64,000 bases of DNA from positions 1 to 64,000 of the forward strand of contig NZ_MSDO01000022.1 of NCBI RefSeq assembly GCF_001937195.1. Reading direction: 5' to 3'. The notes beneath the pieces were generated by a model, which saw only the letters and a list, made by a program, of their open reading frames with translations, had not been told where the DNA came from and ran no database searches. The stretch is from Salinicola socius. GTDB taxonomy: Bacteria; Pseudomonadota; Gammaproteobacteria; Pseudomonadales; Halomonadaceae. Shown here one piece after another: positions 19,389 through 27,917 of the stretch. Numbering within the stretch: the first letter of the stretch is position 1; each line of letters begins with the position of its first letter. A program made the translations under genes and the position numbers.

Positions 19389-20276
19389 GTGCTGATTCTA
19401 TTGGGCTACATCATCGTCTTGGGTAGTGTGTTCGGTGGCTATGTCGCCATTGGCGGCCATCTTGGCGCTCTGGTACAGCCGGCCGAGTTCGTGATGATCA
19501 TCGGCGCTGCAATCGGCGCCTTCGTGTGCGCCAACAATGGCAAGGCGATCAAGGCAACATTGCGATCGTTTTCCAAGCTCAAGCGTACCAAGCGCTACAA
19601 CAAGATGATGTACATGGAGCTGATGGCGCTTCAGTACAGACTGCTCACCAAGGCGCGCCGCGATGGCATGTTGGCGATCGAACGCGACATCGATTCGCCT
19701 CAGGACAGCGCCATCTTCGCCGATTATCCGACGATTCTGTCGGATCCCATGATCATGGGATTTCTGACCGATTATCTGCGCCTGATGGTCAGCGGCAACA
19801 TGGATCCGTTCGAGATCGATGCCTTGATGGAGCACGAGATCGAGACCTTCCAGCATGAAGCGGAGCTGCCGGCGCACTCGCTGACGGCCGTCGGCGATGG
19901 GCTTCCCGCCTTCGGTATCGTGGCCGCCGTCATGGGTGTGGTGCACGCGCTGGGTGCGGCTGATCAGGGTGCCGGTGTGATGGGACAGATGATTGCACAG
20001 GCGCTGGTCGGCACCTTCGTCGGGATCCTGCTGGCCTACGGTTTCGTGACGCCCGTGGCACATCGCATCAATCTCCAGGTTGGAGAGGCGACCAAGATGC
20101 TGCAGTGCATCCGCGTCACGCTGATGGCCAGCCTCAACGGACTGGCGCCGCAGTTGGCAGTGGAATTCGGCCGTAAAGCCCTGTTCACCGCCATCAGGCC
20201 CTCGTTCAGCGAGCTCGAAGAACATGTGCGCTCCAGCGGACAGACGTTGCGCGGCACGGGGACGGATGGTCCATGA
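19389..20276 (+). CDS. motA: Flagellar stator protein MotA
   Basis: 295 residues from GTG 19389 (LILLGYIIVLGSVFGGY), the same length as the E. coli protein; GGGAG lies 9 bases upstream. Longer starts (19278) give an unconserved extension. Four TM helices, a large cytoplasmic loop with IERDID and DYLRLMVSG, and GLPAFGIVAAVMGVVHALG in the third TM region. With MotB it forms the ion-driven stator. It overlaps motB by 4 bases. Confidence 0.97.
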   Translation: MLILLGYIIVLGSVFGGYVAIGGHLGALVQPAEFVMIIGAAIGAFVCANNGKAIKATLRSFSKLKRTKRYNKMMYMELMALQYRLLTKARRDGMLAIERDIDSPQDSAIFADYPTILSDPMIMGFLTDYLRLMVSGNMDPFEIDALMEHEIETFQHEAELPAHSLTAVGDGLPAFGIVAAVMGVVHALGAADQGAGVMGQMIAQALVGTFVGILLAYGFVTPVAHRINLQVGEATKMLQCIRVTLMASLNGLAPQLAVEFGRKALFTAIRPSFSELEEHVRSSGQTLRGTGTDGP

Positions 20277-21202
20277 GTAGCGGGGGGGAGCGTCGCCCGC
20301 TGGTCATCAAGCGCAAGCGGGTCCAGGCAGCAGGGCACCACGGCGGCTCGTGGAAGATCGCCTACGCCGATTTCATGACCGCGCTGATGGCACTGTTCCT
20401 GGTGTTGTGGATCCTCTCCACGGCCACGCCAAGCCAGCTGGAGCATATCGCCGAGTACTTTCGTACCCCGCTGGCGGTGGCCCTGACCGGTGGAGACAAG
20501 TCGACGGCAAGTACCAGCGCCATACCCGGGGGCGGTGACAATCCCACCAAGACCGACGGGGAGGTACGCCGGGTGAATGTCCGCGAACAGACTCGATCGA
20601 GCGACGAGCAGCGTAATCTGCGTCAATTGCGTGATCGCCTCCAAAGTGTCATCCAGAGCGACCCGCAACTGAGGGAGCTCAGCTCGCAGCTACGGATGGA
20701 CTTCTCACCGGAAGGATTGCGCGTCCAGATTGTCGATAGTGACAAACGGCCGATGTTCGAGCTCGGCAGCGATCGGCTCGAGCCCTACATGCAGAAGATT
20801 CTTCGCCGAATCGCGCCCGTGCTCAACGAGATGCCCAACCCGATCAGTATTAGCGGTCACACTGACGACCTTCCGTATGCCGGCGGAGAGAAAGGCTACA
20901 GCAACTGGGAGCTGTCAGCCGATCGTGCCAACGCCTCGAGACGTGAGCTGACGGCCGCGGGTCTGGACCCTGAAAAACTGTTGAGGGTGGCGGGCATGGG
21001 CTCGCGTATCACGCTACCGAATACCCTACCCAGCGACGACATCAACCGTCGCATCAGTATCGTGGTGCTGGATAACCGCGCGGCTCGAGCCATCGAACAG
21101 CAGGAGCAGGCGCCATTTCCCGCAGCCGATCCGGCCCCTGTCGCTGGAGTCGGCAGGGAAGGCATTGACGTCAAGGTTGCCGAACAGGATTCAGCTGGAT
21201 GA
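20273..21202 (+). CDS. motB: Flagellar stator protein MotB
   Basis: 309 residues. One N-terminal TM helix with the ion-binding aspartate Asp33 (YADFMTALMALFLVLW), a plug/linker, and an OmpA-like peptidoglycan-binding domain (ISGHTDDLPY, NWELSADRA). It ends at 21202; the original cheA start lies only 48 bases downstream at 21251, so motA-motB-cheA was one operon before the prophage entered. Confidence 0.97.
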   Translation: MSSGGERRPLVIKRKRVQAAGHHGGSWKIAYADFMTALMALFLVLWILSTATPSQLEHIAEYFRTPLAVALTGGDKSTASTSAIPGGGDNPTKTDGEVRRVNVREQTRSSDEQRNLRQLRDRLQSVIQSDPQLRELSSQLRMDFSPEGLRVQIVDSDKRPMFELGSDRLEPYMQKILRRIAPVLNEMPNPISISGHTDDLPYAGGEKGYSNWELSADRANASRRELTAAGLDPEKLLRVAGMGSRITLPNTLPSDDINRRISIVVLDNRAARAIEQQEQAPFPAADPAPVAGVGREGIDVKVAEQDSAG

Positions 21203-21249
21203 TGAACACAGGATCATGCCCTTCTAGCAGGGCTTCTATGGCGGGTGCT

Positions 21250-21264
21250 CATGGACATTTCTGA
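21250..21264 (+). other. attL core
   Basis: CATGGACATTTCTGA. The bases to the left are the native motB-cheA spacer (GCGGGTGCT); the bases to the right (TTCCTATGATCG) are phage-derived and diverge from true cheA (CTTTTACGACAC). Confidence 0.9.
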
Positions 21265-21310
21265 TTCCTATGATCGCTGTCCCGCACTATCTCAATCCCT
21301 TCCAGTTTGA
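21251..21310 (+). pseudogene. Truncated cheA leader left at attL
   Basis: From the native cheA start codon the frame reads MDISD, then phage-derived codons, and stops after 19 codons at 21308-21310. It keeps the original cheA translation start at the end of the motAB message but can no longer make CheA. Confidence 0.8.
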
Positions 21311-21315
21311 CCGCT

Positions 21316-21336
21316 AAGCCGCTGATTCAGCGGCTT
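21316..21336. terminator. Inverted repeat, possible terminator of the motAB readthrough message
   Basis: Perfect 10-bp arms AAGCCGCTGA / TCAGCGGCTT around one T. It is followed by only a short T tract, so termination strength is doubtful. Confidence 0.5.
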
Positions 21337-21394
21337 TGGTTGTTCAGGATCGTTCATTCCTGTATCGCCCAACACCCTCCAAGCCAGAGCGAAA

Positions 21395-21432
21395 GTGAGT
21401 AAGATAGTGAGTAACCTTTAGGCGTTACTCAC
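21395..21432. promoter_or_regulatory. Left arm-type integrase sites (three GTGAGTA copies)
   Basis: GTGAGTA at 21395-21401 and 21407-21413 on plus, and TACTCAC (its complement) at 21426-21432, directly before the integrase gene. Three further copies lie at the right end. The arrangement is as expected for arm-type sites of a tyrosine integrase. Confidence 0.7.
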
Positions 21433-21448
21433 GGACGGCAATCCCCCT

Positions 21449-22633
21449 ATGGCTCTGACCGACACGAAGATCCGAAAGGCGAAACCGCGCGAGAAAGTCT
21501 ACCGCATGGCGGACGCCGGCGGGCTCTGCCTGGAAGTGCGGCCCAGTGGATCGAAGATCTGGCGATATCGGTATCGCCTCTTCAACACGCCGAATATGTT
21601 CACGGTGGGCGAATACCCGGTCGTCACCCTCGCCGAGGCACGCCAAACGCTCATGTGGGCACGCGGGGTCGTCAGTGAGGGGCGTCACCCGAAAGAGCAA
21701 CGCACGGCCGACATGCAGGCGCAGCGGCGGGATCGTGAATTGCTCTTCCGTCACGTAGCTGAGGAATGGTTCGAGAAGGGAGCGCGTCACTGGAGCGGTG
21801 ACTACCACACGAAGATTCGTCGGCTCCTGGATAACGAGGTTCTGCCGCAGTTTGGCGATGAGCCGCTGAAATCACTGAGTGTCGATCGTATCCATGAAGT
21901 GGTCAGCGCAATCGACAACCGCGGATCACCGACAACCGCCATCCGAGTACGGCAGACCACCGGGTCCATCTTCGATCACGCGATTATCGGGCGCCTGGTC
22001 GACGTCAATCCAACGTTGCCGTTGAAGCGGTCGGTCAAACGCCCACGCGTGAAGAATGCGCGTGCCCTCGAAGCCTACGAGCTGTTCTTCTTGCTCGACG
22101 AACTCTCACGCTCACGGTCATATCGCTCGACTGTCATTGCGATGGAACTGCTGATCTACACCATGATGCGAGGCGTCGAGCTACGCCGTGGCGTCTGGTC
22201 GGAGATCGACTTCGAGGACAGGCTGTGGCGCATACCGGCCAAGAAAATGAAGATGCGTCGCCCACATCTGATTCCGCTATCGGATCAGGCGCTCGAGCTG
22301 TTGCGAGAGCAGCGGGAATATTCTGGCCACGGTAGCGTGATCTTCCCCAATGCGAAGGATCCATCCCGACCGATCAACAACACCACGATCAACGCGGCGC
22401 TCTACCGAATGGGGTTCAAGGGGAGTGGGTTTGCGACGCATGGTTTCAGATCAACGGCGTCGACGTTTCTCAACGAAGCGGGGTGGTCGGGCGATGCTGT
22501 CGAAATGCAGCTGGCCCATGAGGACGATGACGAGGTACGCGCAACCTACAATCAGGCCAAGTACCTCGACACGCGGCGGGAGATGCTGGTTTGGTGGGCA
22601 GAGTTCGTTGATTCGTTGCGGCCGGCACCTTAG
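21449..22633 (+). CDS. Tyrosine-type phage integrase (P4-like, DUF4102 N-terminus)
   Basis: 394 residues. The N-terminal arm-binding domain starts MALTDTKIRKAKPREKVYRM...GGLCLEV; a core-binding helical domain follows (about 100-185), then the catalytic domain with Arg241 (TMMRGVE), HGFR at 331-334, His357 (QLAHED) and the nucleophile Tyr367 (ATYNQAKYL). P4-like enzymes usually use tRNA genes; here the target is the 5' end of cheA. It converges on the alpA-like gene with a 4-base overlap. Confidence 0.96.
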   Translation: MALTDTKIRKAKPREKVYRMADAGGLCLEVRPSGSKIWRYRYRLFNTPNMFTVGEYPVVTLAEARQTLMWARGVVSEGRHPKEQRTADMQAQRRDRELLFRHVAEEWFEKGARHWSGDYHTKIRRLLDNEVLPQFGDEPLKSLSVDRIHEVVSAIDNRGSPTTAIRVRQTTGSIFDHAIIGRLVDVNPTLPLKRSVKRPRVKNARALEAYELFFLLDELSRSRSYRSTVIAMELLIYTMMRGVELRRGVWSEIDFEDRLWRIPAKKMKMRRPHLIPLSDQALELLREQREYSGHGSVIFPNAKDPSRPINNTTINAALYRMGFKGSGFATHGFRSTASTFLNEAGWSGDAVEMQLAHEDDDEVRATYNQAKYLDTRREMLVWWAEFVDSLRPAP

Positions 22634-22875
22634 CCAGCCGCGTCATTGGGGAGTGACTTACCTTCCGACCATTCACGCTGGCCAGCGATATACCGATCAA
22701 TGTGTGATGCCCGCCATCGTCGGCTTCCATTGATCAGCGTGCCCGCTGGGAAGCGAGATTGCTTGATCTCGTTGTAGATCTTCGTCCTGCTGAGACTGAC
22801 CCGATCTACCACGGCAGCGATTTTGATCAGCCTGTCGTTGGGTACGAGATCATCTCCACGTTGGAATGTACTCAT
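22630..22875 (-). CDS. AlpA-family regulator, likely excisionase (Xis/Cox role)
   Basis: 81 residues from ATG 22875, which overlaps the upstream stop (ATGA). The AlpA-type winged helix is RLIKIAAVVDRVSLSRTKIYNEIKQSRFPAG...RWRASHIDRYI. In P2/P4-like elements this class controls integrase direction. It is the last gene of the early leftward operon and faces int. Confidence 0.88.
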   Translation of the reverse strand: MSTFQRGDDLVPNDRLIKIAAVVDRVSLSRTKIYNEIKQSRFPAGTLINGSRRWRASHIDRYIAGQREWSEGKSLPNDAAG

Positions 22876-23135
22876 CGTTTTCCTCTCGCTCGCCATCGGT
22901 TGAATCGGTTCTGGATCAGCCGGAACGTCGCGCCGGCTTGCTGGTTGGTATCGAGTTCCGAGCGGCTGCTAACTTGGCACGCCTTCCGGATCCAGTCGCC
23001 GGCGTCCTGCTCGGTGTGGGTGCCGTCCGGCACGTCCGCGCCAAACTTGGCGCGGGCTCGCTGGTCGAGGTAGCGCCTGAACGCTGGGTCACGGCAGAGA
23101 ATGCCCGCGGCACGGGCGTGGTGCTGGCCGCTCAT
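22872..23135 (-). CDS. Hypothetical early phage protein
   Basis: 87 residues from ATG 23135 (MSGQHHARAAGILCRDPAFRRYLD), which overlaps the upstream stop (ATGA). Basic, helical, with DGTHTEQDAGDWIRKAC in the middle. It resembles small proteins common in the early region of P2-like phages, but I cannot name a function. Confidence 0.75.
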   Translation of the reverse strand: MSGQHHARAAGILCRDPAFRRYLDQRARAKFGADVPDGTHTEQDAGDWIRKACQVSSRSELDTNQQAGATFRLIQNRFNRWRARGKR

Positions 23136-23362
23136 GATGGCTCTCCCTTGAGCCGAGCGTTTTCTATTTCTAGCGCCTGACATCTGCTGCTGAATTCCTC
23201 GCCTAGCTCCAGCGCCTCACGCAGCATGGCGTTGGACGCCTGAAGCTGATTTTCGAGTCGCGTTCCCTGGGTTCGCGCATTGTCGATGGCTCGCGCGGCG
23301 TCAGTCAGGTTTTCATGCAACAGCGCCACTTCCTGGCACAGCTCGTCGTAGCTCTTGTTCAT
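23132..23362 (-). CDS. Small coiled-coil early phage protein
   Basis: 76 residues from ATG 23362 (MNKSYDELCQEVALLHENL). Nearly all of it is heptad-like helix. It overlaps both neighbours by 4 bases, so it is coupled within the early operon. Function unknown. Confidence 0.75.
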   Translation of the reverse strand: MNKSYDELCQEVALLHENLTDAARAIDNARTQGTRLENQLQASNAMLREALELGEEFSSRCQALEIENARLKGEPS

Positions 23363-23577
23363 CGCCGCATCCCCTTGGCCTTGTGGTCGCGGATGCTTTG
23401 GCAGTCGACGCACGTGGTGGCCCACGGCGCGGCCTCGCGCCGGCGCGCTGGGATCTCGACTCCGCAGTCTTCGCAGTCGGGATCGGTAGCCACGCCAGTG
23501 GGCAGGCCATACCGAACCAGTGATCGGGCCAGGTCCTGCTCGATGACGGGGCCGGCGTTGTCGGCGATATCAGCCAT
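23359..23577 (-). CDS. TraR/DksA-type C4 zinc-finger protein
   Basis: 72 residues from ATG 23577. The C-terminal zinc finger is CEDCGVEIPARRRE...CVDCQ, the pattern of TraR/DksA-like phage proteins. Such proteins can bind RNA polymerase through the secondary channel and change promoter choice. That activity is inferred from the family. Confidence 0.85.
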   Translation of the reverse strand: MADIADNAGPVIEQDLARSLVRYGLPTGVATDPDCEDCGVEIPARRREAAPWATTCVDCQSIRDHKAKGMRR

Positions 23578-23812
23578 GGTTGAGCTCCTCGACGGTCTGA
23601 CTGTCGCGGTAGGCGCAGCGGTGATTGGTGACGGCCTGGCGTAGCGCTTCTTCACTATCGAATGAGACGACCATGGCGTAGCGGTGGCGGGTCTCGCCAG
23701 CGTTCGGCGAGAGCACGGCGAGTTCGCCGGCGTCCTGAAGCGTGCCGCGCGGCGCTGCCATGTCGATGCCGTACCAGCGCGGCTTATTGGGATTGGGTAG
23801 TCGTTGAGCCAT
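23570..23812 (-). CDS. Hypothetical early phage protein
   Basis: 80 residues from ATG 23812, which has a strong AAAGGAG site; longer frames upstream lack one. A compact mixed fold is suggested by RHRYAMVVSFDSEEALRQAV. It lies directly after the replication gene. Function unknown. Confidence 0.75.
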   Translation of the reverse strand: MAQRLPNPNKPRWYGIDMAAPRGTLQDAGELAVLSPNAGETRHRYAMVVSFDSEEALRQAVTNHRCAYRDSQTVEELNHG

Positions 23813-23829
23813 GTCGGTCTCCTTTGTTG

Positions 23830-26175
23830 TCAGATCCCTTCCGGGAAGTACTCTTGAACGCCTTGCCACTCGGGCAGGGCTTCGGATTTGGCGAACCGGT
23901 GAGCCATGGCGCGCACCATGCGTTCCTCGATCTCGACGGATTCCATTTCTTGGCGGACCTCTTCGCTGGCGCGCCACTCTCGATACCGCTTGAGTTGCTC
24001 GTCGAGCTCCTCCTGGGTGAGTTCTTTCGGGCTCAAAAGCCCTCTGGGAACGAGGCTTTGGCCGGCCCCCGTGTCGGGGTCCGTACAGTTATTGACACAA
24101 GTCCAAGGGTCGGCGGCTTCGCCACCTCCCGAACGGCCGGCCCCTGCAGCGCTGCGCTTGGGCCGAACGTCCCAGCGATACAAGCGGGTGAGGAATTCGG
24201 CCGTGCGGCCTTTGTGATCTTTCACTACCAGGCCCTTGGGCACCTTGATCTCGTCGCCGTAACGGCCGTGCTCGACGAAGCTGCGGTTCATCTCGCCGGT
24301 GGCGTGGCTGAAGTCGTCGTCTTTATCGCCGGTGCGGAACGCGGGGATGCTCCACGGCTTGATCGGCTGTTCTCTGCGAGGGGTGTTCGGGCCGCCCATC
24401 AGGCGGACGAACTGATCCCAGTGGCCGCCCAAAGCAGCGATGCGGATCTGGCGCAGCACGTTGGAGATGCTGGCGCGGGGCTGGGTCGCTTCCTCCCAGC
24501 GCTTGAGTTCGTCTTCTTGCTGCTCGGTCAGACGGCGGACTTCGCGCCAGACCGTGACGCTCGGCAGGCCGAGGAATTGGAACTGGCGAATGCCCCACGT
24601 CGCTGCCCACGCCTCGATGCGTGGCGCCACATCTGAAAGAGAGTGGCCATAGTTGTCTAGATGATCGCCATCCACGCCGTCGCGGGCGAACTGCTCGCCG
24701 TTGATGTTCTTGCTGATGTACTTCGCGACATAGCCAGCGGCCGTGCCTTTCTTACGATCAATGACTTCGAGCTTGAATCGCGCCGTGGTCCTCTGGCCGA
24801 AGCGGTCGAACAGCTCTTCCGGTGATTCCGCCTCGGCGTAACTTCGCAGCGTCTCGGTGACGGCTTCGACGTGATCCGGCTGTGCCCACACCAATAGATG
24901 CCAGTGCGGGGTGCCGTCGTGGTGCGGCTCGACGACGCGGATGCCATAGATGCCCAGTCCATCGCGAGCAAGTGAAGCGCGGGCTTGTGCCCAGAGCTTT
25001 TGTAAATGCTGCTGTGCCTCGCGGGGTGTGCTGCCGTCGTACTTAGGATTGCGCCGCGAGCTGTTCTCCAGCACCGGGTGGAAACGTGACGGCGTGGTGA
25101 TGGTGTAGAACAGCCCGACATGCCCGAGGCGATCTGCCTCGGCTTCGGTATCGCTGATCCTCAGCATCAGCTCGGCGCGGCGGTGGTCCGGGTTCGCCAG
25201 CCCCAGCTCGGCCAATTCGGCGAGCGTGTAGACCTGATCGTTCTGGTTGATCGCTTCGATGGTTTCCAGCAAGGCGCGGTTGCGCACCTTCTGGGAGCGG
25301 CGACGCTCGACGGTCAGATCGCTGCAGTAGATGCCGGCGCGCTTATGCACGCGGCGTGCTTCGCGCATGATCTGCTCGATCTGGCGACCGGTGATCCGGC
25401 GCAGCTTGCGGCGCCACCACTTGTCACAGCCCAGGCGCGCGAGCTGGGCGGCGCGCTTCATCTTCGGGCTGGGCGGGGTGATGCCATGCAGGCGGGCACG
25501 TTCGCGTGCCTGCGTCAGCGCCATCTCATCGGCGACCGCAATGCTCATCACCGGCGCGCGTTTCCACTGGAAAACGGCCATCAGCGGTACGCTGGGTGTC
25601 GGCGGCGTCAACGGATTGCGCGCCTGGGCGATCAACAGGGAAAGGTGGCGCGCCTTGGCGGAAATGGTCTCGCCATTCAGACGCGGCAGGTGACGCGGCG
25701 GCGGCAACAGGCCGAGGCGCAGCCGGCGGTTATGGCTGGCGATGCTGCCGATCAGCTTGTTGCGGACATCCTCGACACCCAGCGCCTGGGCCTTGGCGTA
25801 ATCGACCAGCGCGTCATCGTCATGCGTGGCGTTGAGCGACCCGACGGTCAGGCGTTTCTCGACATCGGCCAGCCAGACACACCCGGCCTTCAGGCCATCG
25901 ATGGTGGTTTTGCCCTGGCGGCGGATCTCGGCAAACGCCCGGCGCAGATCGCTGGCGATGAACTGGAAGCGGCGGAAGATATGGTTCGGCTCGATCAGAT
26001 CGGCGGTATGACGTGCCAGCCAACGGTTGCCGGCGGCATTGCCGTGACGGCCGGCGACGTGGACGAACCCAGCCGCCAGATCCTCAGCCAGCGACGGCAG
26101 GCGATCGAAGAACGCCTGACGCCACTTGAGGCAATCCGGCGTTCCGAACTGGAGAGATTCGTCGATCGCGCTCAC
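23830..26175 (-). CDS. Replication initiation endonuclease (P2 gpA-like)
   Basis: 781 residues, the size of P2 gpA. The HUH-type metal motif is TPHWHLLVW near residue 424, and the two-tyrosine catalytic helix is YVAKYISKNI near 480-490. P2 gpA nicks the origin and starts rolling-circle replication; it acts on its own DNA, and the origin often lies inside the gene. The start overlaps the upstream gene by 4 bases. Confidence 0.94.
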   Translation of the reverse strand: MSAIDESLQFGTPDCLKWRQAFFDRLPSLAEDLAAGFVHVAGRHGNAAGNRWLARHTADLIEPNHIFRRFQFIASDLRRAFAEIRRQGKTTIDGLKAGCVWLADVEKRLTVGSLNATHDDDALVDYAKAQALGVEDVRNKLIGSIASHNRRLRLGLLPPPRHLPRLNGETISAKARHLSLLIAQARNPLTPPTPSVPLMAVFQWKRAPVMSIAVADEMALTQARERARLHGITPPSPKMKRAAQLARLGCDKWWRRKLRRITGRQIEQIMREARRVHKRAGIYCSDLTVERRRSQKVRNRALLETIEAINQNDQVYTLAELAELGLANPDHRRAELMLRISDTEAEADRLGHVGLFYTITTPSRFHPVLENSSRRNPKYDGSTPREAQQHLQKLWAQARASLARDGLGIYGIRVVEPHHDGTPHWHLLVWAQPDHVEAVTETLRSYAEAESPEELFDRFGQRTTARFKLEVIDRKKGTAAGYVAKYISKNINGEQFARDGVDGDHLDNYGHSLSDVAPRIEAWAATWGIRQFQFLGLPSVTVWREVRRLTEQQEDELKRWEEATQPRASISNVLRQIRIAALGGHWDQFVRLMGGPNTPRREQPIKPWSIPAFRTGDKDDDFSHATGEMNRSFVEHGRYGDEIKVPKGLVVKDHKGRTAEFLTRLYRWDVRPKRSAAGAGRSGGGEAADPWTCVNNCTDPDTGAGQSLVPRGLLSPKELTQEELDEQLKRYREWRASEEVRQEMESVEIEERMVRAMAHRFAKSEALPEWQGVQEYFPEGI

Positions 26176-26594
26176 TTCGCACCTCGCTCGATCAAATCCA
26201 GCCAGTGCAGCGCTTCACGCATGCGGCCAGCGTCCAGCGCCCGGCGGGCATTCGCGGCCAGATCCCGGCTCGGGTGGGCGTGGCGTTCGGTCCCCAAGCG
26301 GCTGCCCAGCTGCTGGGCGTAACGGCTCATGCGACCGATGGCGGCGCGGATGGCGTCGCGGTCGTGCTGGCTCATCTGTTCGATGCTGCGCAGGGCGTCG
26401 CGGGGTTCCATGCCGGCACTGGCCAGCACTGCTTTACGCTCGGGCGTTTTCAGCTCGGACCAGAGCACCATGAGATCCTGATCGGCCGATCGTGCATGCA
26501 GCTCGGCGCGCAGGGCGCCGAAGCCGGCGCGGCCGTCCGGCTGGACGACCGACAGATGCGCTTTCGATGGGGTGACGGACTGAGTGGCAGTCAT
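26172..26594 (-). CDS. Hypothetical early phage protein
   Basis: 140 residues from ATG 26594, with CGGGAGA upstream. Helical and arginine-rich (MSRYAQQLGSRLGTERHAHPSR). It sits directly upstream of the replication gene with a 4-base overlap, so a replication accessory role is possible. Family not recognised. Confidence 0.72.
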   Translation of the reverse strand: MTATQSVTPSKAHLSVVQPDGRAGFGALRAELHARSADQDLMVLWSELKTPERKAVLASAGMEPRDALRSIEQMSQHDRDAIRAAIGRMSRYAQQLGSRLGTERHAHPSRDLAANARRALDAGRMREALHWLDLIERGAK

Positions 26595-26608
26595 GGCGAT
26601 CTCCCGGT

Positions 26609-26995
26609 TCACTGCATGGGACGCGGTTGGATGACCCGCAGGGCGCCGCGGTCGCGGGCCTGTTCGCGCTGGGCAAGCAGGTCGCCGACCGTGAACGGAA
26701 TCGGCGTGCCGCCGGCGGTGCGTAGCACGACGACCTGTGCCGTGCTGGCGTCGAGATCGATCCACGCCACCTGATTGAGCGATTCCAGCTCGGCGCTGGC
26801 GTGAATGGCGGCCAGCTCGGCGGCGGACTCGGTCAGGTCGTACTCGGTCATCAAAAACTGGGTGCAGTTCTCGAGCGCCGTGGCGCGATCCAGACCCCGG
26901 CCGTAGCGCAACAAATAGCCGATGGCCATGTTTTCAGAGTCGAGTCGAGGCGCCCGGCCGGCCATGCGGCCAGCGGGAAGGGTTGCAATGTTCAT
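26609..26995 (-). CDS. Hypothetical early phage protein
   Basis: 128 residues from ATG 26995. Helical N-terminal half, then a beta-like segment (WIDLDASTAQVVVLRTAGGTPIPF). It lies 14 bases before the previous gene in the early operon. No motif recognised. Confidence 0.72.
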   Translation of the reverse strand: MNIATLPAGRMAGRAPRLDSENMAIGYLLRYGRGLDRATALENCTQFLMTEYDLTESAAELAAIHASAELESLNQVAWIDLDASTAQVVVLRTAGGTPIPFTVGDLLAQREQARDRGALRVIQPRPMQ

Positions 26996-27041
26996 GGTGT
27001 TTCTCCGTCAGGAGTGGTTTGTCATTGGGAGATCAGCCGTG

Positions 27042-27302
27042 TTAAATCCGCCTGCTCTCTGCCTTCTCTCCGGCCCTGCCCGGTGGTTGGCTGAGCTGGT
27101 ATGGAAAATCGTTTTCGTCATCCGGGCCGCGTGGTCGTCTCGCGGTTGGGACTTCAGTGCCGGCCTTGATGTGGTAGTAGCCATACCAGCGAGCGCCGCA
27201 GATCGGATTCAGACAGTCTGCGTATACCTCGGTGAATCGCTTGTGCGGGCTTTTACTCGTCCGAATCCGGCAGGGTGAGCTGCACGCTTTGCAGGTCCAC
27301 AC
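27042..27302 (-). CDS. Ogr/Delta-like zinc-finger late-gene activator
   Basis: 86 residues from GTG 27302. It has the Ogr pattern CKACSSPCRIRTS...RFTEVYADCLNPICGARW: two cysteine pairs with the central basic stretch. Ogr proteins bind upstream of P2 late promoters and recruit RNA polymerase. This prophage has three repeated elements upstream of its late operons that are candidate targets. In P2 ogr lies after gene D; here it sits in the early operon. Confidence 0.82.
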   Translation of the reverse strand: MWTCKACSSPCRIRTSKSPHKRFTEVYADCLNPICGARWYGYYHIKAGTEVPTARRPRGPDDENDFPYQLSQPPGRAGEKAESRRI

Positions 27303-27453
27303 GTCTGGTTAACCTCGCTACTCCCTGGCCGATCCACGTACAGCGTGGAGCGGTGCATTTGTCGTAATAGACCTCGCCTTTTTCTTCCGGCAGGTCGCTA
27401 GGTACTCGGTGTGTTCTTGCGCCACACACCTCGCAGCGTCGGCGATGTGTCAT
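27253..27453 (-). CDS. Second small Ogr/Delta-like zinc-finger protein
   Basis: 66 residues from ATG 27453. CEVCGARTHRVPSD...YYDKCTAPRCTW gives the same two-pair cysteine layout as the next gene, with weaker similarity to Ogr. It overlaps that gene by 50 bases in another frame. Whether it activates or antagonises late transcription cannot be told. Confidence 0.7.
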   Translation of the reverse strand: MTHRRRCEVCGARTHRVPSDLPEEKGEVYYDKCTAPRCTWIGQGVARLTRRVDLQSVQLTLPDSDE

Positions 27454-27454
27454 C

Positions 27455-27640
27455 TCAGCGCACCGGGTAGAGGGCGCGGGGGCCGCCGACCTTGCGCGTG
27501 CTGTTGCGAACGCGGCGACGTGCCAGAAACTCGGACGCCTGATCGATGGTGGCAAGCCCATGCTGCTGACGAACCGCCTCCAGCAATCGCTCATCGGTGG
27601 TGACATCAATGTCGATGCAGATCGGTCTGTGATGTGTCAT
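27455..27640 (-). CDS. Small hypothetical early phage protein
   Basis: 61 residues from ATG 27640, with GCGAGG upstream (GTG 27646 is the alternative). It ends one base before the next start. Basic C terminus (ARRRVRNSTRK). Function unknown. Confidence 0.62.
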   Translation of the reverse strand: MTHHRPICIDIDVTTDERLLEAVRQQHGLATIDQASEFLARRRVRNSTRKVGGPRALYPVR

Positions 27641-27670
27641 TTGCACCTCGCGTGAGTCAGAGATGACGCT

Positions 27671-27898
27671 TCAATGAAGCTGGGCTTCGGCACCGAACCC
27701 CATCACACTGATCGCATCGAACTCGTGGATGTCGCGGACGCCCAGGCAATCCAGCGCCTCTGTCATCACGAGATAACGAAGCTGCGTTGCCACGGGTAGG
27801 CCGTTGATATTGGCGATGGCCTCGACCAGGGCGAACTCCTGTTCGCTCAGGTTCACCTGAACGCGCTTGGTCTTGTTGCCGCGATGGGATGGATACAT
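27671..27898 (-). CDS. Small ribbon-helix-helix-like protein
   Basis: 75 residues from ATG 27898 with a GAAGGAAA site. The core KRVQVNLSEQEFALVEAIANINGLPVATQLRYLV fits an RHH DNA-binding fold (strand then two helices). Likely a transcription regulator of the early region. Confidence 0.7.
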   Translation of the reverse strand: MYPSHRGNKTKRVQVNLSEQEFALVEAIANINGLPVATQLRYLVMTEALDCLGVRDIHEFDAISVMGFGAEAQLH

Positions 27899-27917
27899 GA
27901 CGAATTTCCTTCTTCAG

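Noticed and set aside
21395-21432. Short repeats considered as a CRISPR remnant
   Set aside because: Seven-base motifs at irregular spacing beside att cores and int; no spacer-repeat structure. No CRISPR array is seen anywhere in the window.
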